Assembly: GCA_963703125.1 (NCBI GenBank)
Contig: OY969790.1
Span: 1,116,001 to 1,180,000, forward strand
Length of the DNA: 64,000 nt
Direction: 5' to 3'
Source: MFD04716-140 sp963703125
GTDB lineage: Bacteria; Bacteroidota; Bacteroidia; Flavobacteriales; Flavobacteriaceae
Shown here: piece by piece, positions 1 to 8,600 of the stretch
How positions within the stretch are numbered: the first letter of the stretch is position 1
Layout of the letters: each line of letters starts with the position of its first letter
The notes under the pieces: generated by a model
Databases searched by the model: none
Seen by the model: the letters and a program-made list of their open reading frames with translations, nothing else
What the model was told of the DNA's origin: nothing
Translations under genes and position numbers: made by a program

Positions 1-1
1 C

Positions 2-1336
2 AACGGGTGGTGGCGCGACCAGGCGCAACAATTGATCGTACTTGCCCAGGACAGGAGTGTTGTTCCCCAACTGATCGCATTGGTAAAACAGAAAAAGAAT
101 ACCTTGGCCCGCTTTCATGCCCTATGGTGTTTGGAAGGATTGGGCTCCTTAACTCCGGATTTGCTTCAGTCCCTTTTCAACGATCCAAATCCCCGAATGC
201 AAATTCAGGCCTTGCGGGCCAGTGAAACGCTGTACAAGTCGGGGAACACCTCTTTTGAAGCTGTATACGTCAAATTGATGGACAACGAAAATACCAATGT
301 GGCTTTGCAGGCAATGTTAACGGCCCATATGCTAAAAATCCCCAATGCCCAAAATCATATCAAAACCCTACAGAAGAAAAATAGTGCAAAAGGCATTCAG
401 GTCGTTAGTGAACAAATCTTAAATCCCAAGAAAGAAGATAGTTGGTGGAACAGGGACGACATTGAGCTGACCGATTCGCAAAAAGCTAAAATAGAGAAGG
501 GTGCCATCATATTCAATGAACTGTGTGCGCAATGCCATGGAAACGATGGAACAGGAACTCCATTGGGCAACGGCACCGTGATGGCCCCGCCATTGGCCGG
601 TTCTGTAAGGGTACAGGCACATCCTGAATATAGTATCAAAACGGTCATGATCGGTTTGGAAGGTCCGTTGGATGGAAAAAACTATCCGGCAGGGATCATG
701 GTGGGAAATAAAGAGCAGTCGGATGAGTGGATTGCCGCCATTACTTCTTATATACGAACCAATTTATCCAATGAGGCAACCCTGATCACCGAGGACGAGG
801 TCGCAAAAGTGAGACAAAAAACCAAAGATAAGCAAGGACCTTATAAGTATCATGAACTTATGAATTCTGTGCCACAGGAAATCGTTCCCAACGAGAAATG
901 GAAGATAACGGCAAGTCATACAGTACCAACACGCATTGGCGGGACTGCTTCCCCATCGAGTGCCTTTAATTATGAGGGTTGGAGTTCCGGAGGAAATCAG
1001 CAAAAAGGAATGTGGTTTCAAGTAGCGTTTTCCGAACCGACCAGTATTTCTGAACTACAGTTTAATTCCCCGCCAAAACGACGTGGGAATTGGCGCGATA
1101 AGATTCCGCCTTATCAAACCTATCCCAGGGGGTATGACGTGGAAGTTTCCATGGATGGAAAAACTTGGCAATCGGTTTCCAGCGGCACAGGTACCAATGA
1201 AAACGTGATTGTGTCCTTTGAACCCGTTAAGAGCAAATTTCTTAGAATTACCCAAACCGGAAGCTTGGAAAAGGCTGAGGACGAAATACCATGGTCCGAT
1301 ACGTCAAATGAAAATATATGGGTACGTAAATACTAA
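2..1336 (+). CDS. PVC-type cytochrome c dehydrogenase, C-terminal part (5' end outside window)
   Basis: The reading frame is open from the first bases of the window and begins inside a conserved NGWWRD-type segment of the PVC-type membrane-bound dehydrogenase family, so the true start lies upstream. An alpha-helical HEAT-like stretch follows. Next comes a cytochrome c domain with the haem motif CAQCH at about bases 524-538 and a GxxMVG region that could supply the axial Met. The last ~130 residues look like a discoidin (F5/8 type C) carbohydrate-binding domain. These proteins are thought to be periplasmic or surface sugar or alcohol dehydrogenases passing electrons to their own haem; the substrate is not readable here. 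The next gene (37 bases on) is a sugar isomerase-like protein, which supports a carbohydrate role. Family assignment is firm, substrate unknown. Confidence 0.8.
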   Translation, partial: NGWWRDQAQQLIVLAQDRSVVPQLIALVKQKKNTLARFHALWCLEGLGSLTPDLLQSLFNDPNPRMQIQALRASETLYKSGNTSFEAVYVKLMDNENTNVALQAMLTAHMLKIPNAQNHIKTLQKKNSAKGIQVVSEQILNPKKEDSWWNRDDIELTDSQKAKIEKGAIIFNELCAQCHGNDGTGTPLGNGTVMAPPLAGSVRVQAHPEYSIKTVMIGLEGPLDGKNYPAGIMVGNKEQSDEWIAAITSYIRTNLSNEATLITEDEVAKVRQKTKDKQGPYKYHELMNSVPQEIVPNEKWKITASHTVPTRIGGTASPSSAFNYEGWSSGGNQQKGMWFQVAFSEPTSISELQFNSPPKRRGNWRDKIPPYQTYPRGYDVEVSMDGKTWQSVSSGTGTNENVIVSFEPVKSKFLRITQTGSLEKAEDEIPWSDTSNENIWVRKY

Positions 1337-1373
1337 CAAAGTAGCAGCTAAATAATATAGAACAAACACTATT

Positions 1374-2420
1374 ATGGAAAATAAAAAGAACATTCTCACT
1401 AGAAGAAAATTTATTGGAACGGGCACTGCATTTGCAGCGATAACGGCCTTAACGGGTCCCTCTTTATTTGCAATGCCAAAATTTTTGAATACAAATTGTA
1501 AGCCCAACTCGAATATAAATGGCGTTCAAATTGGGGTTATCACCTACTCCTTTAGGTTCATGCCGGACCAAAGCGCGGAAGCGACCTTAAAATATGTGCT
1601 CGACAGCGGGATCAATGCTATTGAACTTATGGGAGACCCGGCGGAAACCTATGCGGGAAAACCAGAAAATCCGGTCGATTTTCGTGCATTTTATGGCCTG
1701 ATGCGAACAAAGCGTGAAGGAAAATTGACGGAGGCCCAAGAAAAGGAAATGGCAGAAATGCAATCCAAAATGGACGCGTATAACAAGGTGGTGGCCAAAT
1801 GGCGGGAATCGGTATCCATGGATAAGTTTGAAGAGTTACGAAAAATGTACAATGATGCAGGAGTCTCCATATATGCCTTTAAACCCAATGCGTTTGGCAA
1901 GAATAATTCCGATGCCGAAATAAACTGGGGAATGAGGGCCGCCAAAGCTTTAGGTGCAAGTCACATAACTTTAGAACACCCCAGTGATGATGCATGGACC
2001 AAAAAATTGGGCGATATGGGTGAAAAGCATGGTGTTTATGTGGCCTATCACGGTCACGAACAACAGACGCCGACTTTTTGGGATGTAGCCTTGGAACAAT
2101 CCCCATACAATGCGCTCAATCTTGATTTGGGCCATTTTGTTGCGGCTGGAAATGCGGCACCTTTGGAAACCGTAAAAGGCAAACATGACCATATTAAAAG
2201 TATGCACATAAAGGACCGTCAAAATCCGGAACATGGGAAAGGAAATGTGGTCTGGGGCAACGGGGATACCCCGATCGCGGAAGCATTGGGTCTGCTACGC
2301 GATAACAAATACGGTTTTCCAGCAACCATAGAATTGGAATATGACATTCCGGAGGGATCCAACGCGGTAGAAGAGGTCAAGAAATGTTTGGAATTCTGTC
2401 GGATGGCCTTGTCCAAATAA
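1374..2420 (+). CDS. Sugar phosphate isomerase/epimerase family protein, Tat-exported
   Basis: 348 residues. The N-terminus has a twin-arginine signal (TRRKFIGTG followed by a hydrophobic Ala-rich stretch to about residue 32), so the product is probably exported folded. The rest fits the xylose isomerase-like TIM barrel: a G(V)ITYSFR start to the barrel, metal-ligand-type motifs such as ITLEHPSDD, YHGHEQQT and LDLGHF, and a C-terminal ELEYDIPEG segment. Members isomerise or epimerise sugars and, in Bacteroidota, often sit beside PVC-type dehydrogenases in keto-sugar or glycoside metabolism. It follows the upstream dehydrogenase in the same direction and is probably co-transcribed. The exact substrate cannot be told. 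Confidence 0.85.
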   Translation: MENKKNILTRRKFIGTGTAFAAITALTGPSLFAMPKFLNTNCKPNSNINGVQIGVITYSFRFMPDQSAEATLKYVLDSGINAIELMGDPAETYAGKPENPVDFRAFYGLMRTKREGKLTEAQEKEMAEMQSKMDAYNKVVAKWRESVSMDKFEELRKMYNDAGVSIYAFKPNAFGKNNSDAEINWGMRAAKALGASHITLEHPSDDAWTKKLGDMGEKHGVYVAYHGHEQQTPTFWDVALEQSPYNALNLDLGHFVAAGNAAPLETVKGKHDHIKSMHIKDRQNPEHGKGNVVWGNGDTPIAEALGLLRDNKYGFPATIELEYDIPEGSNAVEEVKKCLEFCRMALSK

Positions 2421-2624
2421 GCATTTATATTTGATAAAAATCAAAACCCGGATTGGACTTCTTTCGGGGACCAATTAGCTCATAAACGATCAATTGAAGA
2501 GATAACTAAAAAAGACCAGAAATGGCCCATATATGCTGGGTATAATCATTAACTATATATCTTAATACTAGAATAACTTTATACTGTTGATGTATGCTAC
2601 TTTTTACAAATCCTATATCATAAA

Positions 2625-3458
2625 ATGGTACTTCAAGAATACAAACCAAGTTTAATGCTGTCGGACTTCGTGAGAACGTACCGACTTGTAAATTTTGAAT
2701 ATAAGCTTGACGGTTCACTTCCTCCAAAGGCGTATCCGCCAAAAGCTGAACATTGTTTGAGTTTCTATGCAAGAGATTATGAGACTGTTGAATACCAAAG
2801 TAGCAAAACCAAAACAGGCAACCTTTCTACCGTATTGTTTGGACAACAAACAGAAGTTACCAAGCGATATGTGGGGAATAATTTCTTATTGATACAAGTT
2901 GTCTTTAAGCCAGGCGGATTGTATAGAATAACGGGCATTCCTTCTAACCATCTTACTAACCAATATATTGATGCAGAAACGGTTTTTTCAAAAGAAATAA
3001 AAACCGTAAATGATAGGATAAATGAATGCAAATCTTTCCTGCAAATGATTGCGGCAGTAGAAACGTTTTTGACGCATGAACTTAAACAGAAATCTTATGC
3101 AGTAAAGTCATTAGATATTGCGACATCCAATTTATTTTCAACCCGTTTTATTCCTACGGTTGATTTATTAGCAAAAAATTCTTTTCAATCAACCAGAAAT
3201 TTTGAAAGACATTTTTTCCAAAGAATGGGTGTTTCCCCAAAATATTTTCTAAAAGTGATGCGTTTTGAAAATGCTTTTAGAATGAAAAACATAAACTCAA
3301 AATTAGATTGGCTATCTATTGCATTAAATTGTGGATTTTATGACCACCAACATTTGGTAAAAGATTACAAAGAGCTTACAGGTTTTTCACCTAATCAATT
3401 TCACGAAATTGATGCCAATGGTCCAGACAGGGTTTTTGGCGAAATAGATACTTATTGA
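2625..3458 (+). CDS. AraC family transcriptional regulator
   Basis: 277 residues. Residues 1-~150 resemble the DUF6597-type sensing domain (YKPSLMLSDFVRTY, then FKPGGLYRITGIPSNHLTNQ). The C-terminal ~100 residues form the double helix-turn-helix of AraC/XylS proteins, with FQSTRNFERHFFQRMGVSPK and then IALNCGFYDHQHLVKDYK and GFSPNQF. It probably controls the cupin gene 73 bases downstream. Base composition is visibly more AT-rich than the flanking rimM/rpsP and dehydrogenase genes, which suggests recent acquisition. The effector is unknown. Confidence 0.85.
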   Translation: MVLQEYKPSLMLSDFVRTYRLVNFEYKLDGSLPPKAYPPKAEHCLSFYARDYETVEYQSSKTKTGNLSTVLFGQQTEVTKRYVGNNFLLIQVVFKPGGLYRITGIPSNHLTNQYIDAETVFSKEIKTVNDRINECKSFLQMIAAVETFLTHELKQKSYAVKSLDIATSNLFSTRFIPTVDLLAKNSFQSTRNFERHFFQRMGVSPKYFLKVMRFENAFRMKNINSKLDWLSIALNCGFYDHQHLVKDYKELTGFSPNQFHEIDANGPDRVFGEIDTY

Positions 3459-3531
3459 ATTTTGTCGCATTTTTACTAACAGCAGTTAAAGGGCTTGATT
3501 TTTCTTTGTATTAAAAATAAATCCATTTATT

Positions 3532-4083
3532 ATGCAAAGACGCAAATTTTTAGCTACAACGGCTGTGACAATTCCAGCCATTGCTCTAGGACAATCTTTT
3601 TCAGCACCTGACAGCAGAACAACAAAGGGCTTTGTAGTAAAAGCTAATGAAAGTAGGTTTAATGAAAACACAATTCTATTTGAAACAAGTCCTAACGACA
3701 TTAAGGTCTCAAGCAAAGATACTGACGGAAAATTAACTGTTTTTGAATACACAGGAAAAGTAAAAGGCGGTCCGCCACTTCATATTCACCTAAAGCAAGA
3801 TGAAATATTTTTTATTATTGAAGGGGAATATAAATTTAAAGTTGGCGAAGATATTCATTATCTAAAATCTGGCGACACGATTTTTTTACCAAGAAAAGTT
3901 CCTCACTGCTTTGCTCAGACTACCGACAATGGTAAAATGTTTTTTATGTTTCAACCATCAGGCAAAATGGAAGATTATTTTAGAACTATTGGAGCATTAA
4001 AAGGACAACCAACACCTGAAGAAGGAGCAAAAATATTTGCGGACCACGAGATGAAAATTGTAGGTCCTCCATTGGATAGTTAA
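3532..4083 (+). CDS. Cupin domain-containing exported protein
   Basis: 183 residues. It begins MQRRKFLATTAV, a short Tat/Sec-type signal with a likely end near residue 22-25. The mature part is one cupin barrel: motif 1 around PPLHIHLKQDEIFFIIEGEY supplies two His and a Glu for metal binding, and motif 2 around LKSGDTIFLPRKVPHCF supplies the last His. Single-domain cupins range from dioxygenases and isomerases to sugar-binding proteins, so no reaction can be named. It follows the AraC gene and shares its AT-rich composition. An attC-like hairpin starts 27 bases after the stop codon. Confidence 0.8.
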   Translation: MQRRKFLATTAVTIPAIALGQSFSAPDSRTTKGFVVKANESRFNENTILFETSPNDIKVSSKDTDGKLTVFEYTGKVKGGPPLHIHLKQDEIFFIIEGEYKFKVGEDIHYLKSGDTIFLPRKVPHCFAQTTDNGKMFFMFQPSGKMEDYFRTIGALKGQPTPEEGAKIFADHEMKIVGPPLDS

Positions 4084-4109
4084 ACAAAGGATGAAAGGTA
4101 AAGCGGCTA

Positions 4110-4233
4110 CAACAAAATGCATAATCAATGACGGGGTTCAGTATAATATGTAGTTTAGTTTTTCAAATTACGTTTGGTTTCGTGGGACAGTGACACGCTT
4201 CGAATTCCCGTCATTGCTTATGCACAAACGTTG
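4110..4233. repeat. attC-like imperfect inverted repeat
   Basis: An 18-base arm beginning TGCATAATCAATGACGGG (4118-4135) is matched by its reverse complement at 4207-4224 with one mismatch. Outside it, CAAC (4110-4113) can pair with GTTG (4230-4233) across a short unpaired stretch. Outer short boxes, a bulged gap and inner long arms with a ~70-base loop resemble integron attC sites, although the outer boxes do not match the RYYYAAC/GTTRRRY consensus exactly. It lies between the cupin gene and the 3' end of rimM and could also act as a bidirectional terminator. Confidence 0.5.
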
Positions 4234-4249
4234 GTATAAGACATACACC

Positions 4250-4777
4250 CTATCCCAAATATAAATCTACAAGTCCGGCGGGCGTGGTTACATATATGGT
4301 ACTGTTCTCACGATCTACTGTATTGACGATCTCATCATTGATGGGGATCAACAATTGTTTCTCCCCTTTTTGGACTTCGAAAAGGGCTTGCGCAGTGGTA
4401 TCGTTCACACTTTGAACGGTGCCGATGTCGCCGTAAACACTATCAAGCAAGGTGAATCCTATGATTTCGTGAAAGTAGAATTTATTGCCTTCCAACTTGG
4501 GAAGCATGGTCAAGGGAAGATACAGTCCTGAACCCATGATGCGGTCCGCATCCGATTCTTCGTTTACCTCTTCAAAATCAATTCTAAGAAGGTCGGATTT
4601 ATGTAGGCGACAGCGTTTAATAAAAAATGGAACCAGATTGTTTCCCAAAGAAACAAATACCGATTCCATATTTTCGTAAATCTCGGGTTCATCGGTATCA
4701 AGCTTTACAAGTACCTCGCCCTTAAAACTATATTTTGAAACGATTTTGCCCAGATAGAAACATTCTTCCTTGCGCAT
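4250..4777 (-). CDS. rimM: Ribosome maturation factor RimM
   Basis: 175 residues, the usual RimM length. It starts MRKEECFYLGKIVSKYSFKG, the barrel of the RimM N-terminal domain. A linker and the PRC-barrel domain (YFHEIIGFTLLDSVYGDIGTV, then LIPINDEIV near the end) follow. RimM binds the small ribosomal subunit through S19 and helps mature the 16S rRNA 3' domain. It lies 12 bases downstream of rpsP on the same strand, the arrangement seen in many bacteria, so both are probably one transcript. Confidence 0.97.
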   Translation of the reverse strand: MRKEECFYLGKIVSKYSFKGEVLVKLDTDEPEIYENMESVFVSLGNNLVPFFIKRCRLHKSDLLRIDFEEVNEESDADRIMGSGLYLPLTMLPKLEGNKFYFHEIIGFTLLDSVYGDIGTVQSVNDTTAQALFEVQKGEKQLLIPINDEIVNTVDRENSTIYVTTPAGLVDLYLG

Positions 4778-4789
4778 CGTTTTTAAATT

Positions 4790-5425
4790 TTATGCTTTGT
4801 CTTCAGCAGCTTCTTCCGAATCGGCTTTGGCTTCTGTCACTTCTTCTTTTGGAGCTTCCGCTTCCGCTACAACTTCCTCGGCCGCAGGAGCCTCCGCAGC
4901 TACTGTTTCTTCTACTGCTTCAACAATGGCTTCGGGTGCAGCTTCTTCTACCACAGCTTCTTCAACGGGTGCTTCTGCTTCAACAGCGGCCAAGGCACGT
5001 TTCTCGTTTACCTCTTTTTCCGCTTTCAAGGCACTCGCTTTGGCATCGGCCTTCGCTTTGTCTAAACCGCTGATCTTATTGGAAACGGTCTTCTCTTTGT
5101 CCGCCAACCAGGTATTGAACTTTTCTTCGGCCTGTTCCTCGGTCAAGGCACCCTTGCGAACGCCACCCAATAGGTGATGTTTCAGCAAAACTCCTTTGTA
5201 AGATAAAATAGCTCTTGCGGTATCGGTAGGTTGTGCACCGTTCTGTAACCACTTTACAGAACTGTCAATTCCTATTTCTATGGTGGCAGGGTTCGTATTT
5301 GGATTGTAGATACCTAATTTTTCCAAAAATTTACCATCCCTTGTTGCACGGCTATCGGCCGCTACGATCCAATAGAATGGTTTTCCTTTTTTACCGTGTC
5401 TCTGTAATCTAATTTTTACTGGCAT
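4790..5425 (-). CDS. rpsP: 30S ribosomal protein S16 with long acidic C-terminal tail
   Basis: 211 residues. The first ~85 are canonical S16 (PVKIRLQRHGKKGKPFYWIV, then AADSR and LEKLGIYNP). The rest is an extension with a charged helix (EEKFNTWLADKEK) that passes into a tail made almost wholly of Ala, Glu and Val. Ordinary S16 has about 80-90 residues; such extensions are common in Flavobacteriia. S16 is needed for assembly of the 30S body. The tail's role is unknown. rimM follows 12 bases later. The low-complexity tail DNA gives long false open frames on the opposite strand. Confidence 0.97.
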   Translation of the reverse strand: MPVKIRLQRHGKKGKPFYWIVAADSRATRDGKFLEKLGIYNPNTNPATIEIGIDSSVKWLQNGAQPTDTARAILSYKGVLLKHHLLGGVRKGALTEEQAEEKFNTWLADKEKTVSNKISGLDKAKADAKASALKAEKEVNEKRALAAVEAEAPVEEAVVEEAAPEAIVEAVEETVAAEAPAAEEVVAEAEAPKEEVTEAKADSEEAAEDKA

Positions 5426-5490
5426 ATCACATTAATTTGTAGGGTGCCCGACCCTGGTTATTAATTCTTTTTTTCCTTCTTTAAGGGGTG

Positions 5491-5498
5491 CAAATATA
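5491..5498 (-). promoter_or_regulatory. -7 box (TATATTTG) of the rpsP-rimM promoter
   Basis: Read on the minus strand, 5498 to 5491 gives TATATTTG, a perfect Bacteroidota -7 element (TAnnTTTG). It would give a leader of roughly 60 bases. Within the leader, 5441-5455 can form a small hairpin (AGGGT, five bases, ACCCT), a possible but unproven autoregulatory structure. Confidence 0.5.
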
Positions 5499-5645
5499 TA
5501 TCAATTCCTTTAATTCACAAGAGGGATTTTTAAATTATTGCAGGGGATTCTTAAAAGTTGATAACTCTTAAAAACTACCAACGCTTAAAACCACATCTTT
5601 TGGTTATTTTTATAGCCTACTTTTTTGATGGATAATACGCCCTGC

Positions 5646-8600
5646 ATGTACCTGATTTTTGACACAGAAACTACTGGTTTGCCCAAAAGATGGGACGCCC
5701 CGATTACCGATACCGATAATTGGCCCCGTTGCATTCAAATTGCATGGCAATTGCACGATGCCATGGGGAATTTGATGGAGCACCAAGATTATCTGGTGCG
5801 GCCGGATGGTTTCAATATTCCGTTCGATGCGGAAAAAATACATGGCATTTCAACCGAGCTCGCCCAAAAAAATGGCATTGCCCTTTCAGAAGTTTTGGAA
5901 AAATTCAATTTTGCTTTGGCAAAGGCCAAGTTCGTTGTGGGTCAAAATGTAGGTTTCGACCTAAATATCATGGGAGCCGAATTTCACAGGATGGAAATCG
6001 AAAATCCATTACAATCCCTACCAGTTTTAGATACGTGTACCGAGGAAACGGCCCTTTTGTGCCAGATTCCAGGTGGAAGGGGTGGCAAGTTCAAGTTGCC
6101 CACTTTGACCGAGTTGCATGAATATTTATTCAAAGAACCTTTTGCCGAAGCGCATAACGCCACTGCCGACGTTGAGGCAACCACCCGTTGTTTTTTGGAA
6201 TTGGTTCGTCGTCAACATTTCACAAACGAGCGGTTGGATGTGCAGCCGGACTACTTCCGAAATTTTTCCGAAGCCAACCCTCAGGAAATTGAACTGATAG
6301 GGCTCAAGCATATCAATTTTAAGAAGGCGTCCAAGAAAATAGCGGATGAACTTTGGGAAAAAGATACGAGCGGCATTTCGCAGGCAGAAATCAAGGAAAA
6401 CATAAAAACCTTGGAAGATGCCGAATTTGTGCACCTTCACAACCATTCCCAGTTTTCGGTCCTTCAATCTACGATCAATATAAAGGACCTTGTAAAGGCA
6501 GCGGTAGAAAATAATATGTCCGCCCTGGCACTTACCGACCATGCTAACATGATGGGAGCCTTTCATTTTGTGAAGGAAGTTAAGGAGCACAATCAATCGG
6601 CCAAGGAAAAAAATGAAAGGGTTCAAGAACAAGGAGAGGGCGAAATCGTAAAAACCATCAAACCCATCATTGGCTGCGAATTTTTTGTTTGTGAGGACCA
6701 TGCAAACAAGAACGTGAAGGATTACGGGTATCAAATCGTTATACTGGCCAAGAATAAAAAGGGCTATCAAAACCTGTGTAAAATGTCTTCCATTGCCTAT
6801 ACGGATGGATTTTATTATGTGCCCCGTATCGATAAAAACGTTATTAAAAAGTACAAGGAAGATGTCATTGTGCTTACCGGAAACTTATACGGTGAGGTCC
6901 CGGGCAAAATATTGAACGTCGGTGAAAATCAGGCCGAAGAAGCCTTGCTATGGTGGAAGGGGCAATTTGGCGATGACCTGTATATTGAACTGATGCGCCA
7001 TGGCCAAGAGGATGAGGATCGGGTGAACCAAGTGCTCTTGGAATTTTCCAAAAAGCATGAAATAAAAATTGTAGCCACCAACAACACCTATTATTGCAAA
7101 AAGGAAGATTCCAACGCCCATGACATCCTGCTTTGCGTTAAGGACGGCGAAAAGCAAGCGACCCCTATAGGCCGCGGCCGCGGTTATAGGTACGGATTGC
7201 CAAATCAAGAGTATTATTTCAAATCGCAGGACGAAATGAAAGAGTGCTTTAAAGATGTTCCCGAAGCTATTTTGAATGTACAGGAAATCGTGGATAAAAT
7301 TGAGGGCTATGACTTGGCGCGGGAGGTACTTTTGCCGAAATTCGATATTCCAGAGGAATTTAAAGTCACCGAAGATCGGGCAGATGGGGGAAAACGGGGA
7401 GAGAACGCCTATTTGAGGCATATTACCTACGAAGGGGCGAAAAAAAGATACCCCGAACTTACGCCAGAGATTCGGGAACGGATCGATTTTGAGTTAAAGA
7501 CCATTGAAAATTCGGGGTACCCAGGCTACTTTTTGATCGTAGAGGATTTCATTCGAGAGGCCCGTAACATGGATGTATCCGTAGGGCCCGGTAGGGGTTC
7601 CGCTGCAGGTTCCGTTGTGGCCTATTGCCTTAAGATCACCAATATTGACCCACTTAAGTATGATTTGCTTTTTGAGCGATTCTTGAATCCGGATAGGGTA
7701 TCAATGCCCGATATTGATATTGATTTTGATGATGAAGGCCGCGGAAGGGTCATGGAATATGTGATCAATAAATACGGTGCCAATCAAGTGGCGCAAATTA
7801 TAACGTATGGTACGATGGCCGCCAAATCGTCCATTCGGGATACGGCCCGTGTGTTGAACCTGCCATTGGGAGATGCGGACCGCATTGCAAAATTGATTCC
7901 GACAATGTCCAAGTTGGATAAGATTTTCGGCGTTGGCGAAGCCGATTTGAAGAAAAGATTCCGGTCAGAGGAATTGGAAAAAGTGAATCAGCTTTTGAAT
8001 ATAGCCGAAGGAGATGATTTGGAAGGTCAAACGCTAAAAATGGCCCGGATCCTAGAGGGTTCGTTGCGAAATACGGGAATTCATGCTTGTGGGGTAATCA
8101 TCACACCTAGTGATATTACCAACTTCGTACCCGTAGCCACTGCCAAAGATTCGGATCTATTTGTTACACAATTTGACAACTCCGTTGTAGAAAGTGCCGG
8201 TCTGTTGAAAATGGACTTTCTGGGGTTAAAAACCTTGACACTGATCAAGGACACGGTCAAAATCGTAAAGGCCAAGCACGGAATTGATTTGGTGCCGGAC
8301 GATTTTCCATTGGACGATCAGGAGACCTATCAACTCTTCAAAAGAGGTGATACCGTTGGCATATTCCAGTATGAATCCCCAGGAATGCAAAAACATTTGA
8401 AGGATTTAAAACCAACGGTCTTTGATGATCTGATTGCAATGAACGCCTTGTACCGACCTGGACCGATGGAATATATTCCGGATTTTATCTCGAGAAAAAA
8501 CGGGATGGCCGAGATTACCTATGACCTTCCGGATATGGAAGAATATCTGAAGGAAACCTATGGTATAACGGTATACCAGGAGCAGGTGATGCTCTTGTCC

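Noticed and set aside
4735..5177. Long Leu-rich and Ser/Ala-rich frames opposite the rpsP tail
   Set aside because: They are shadows of the Ala/Glu codon repeats of S16.
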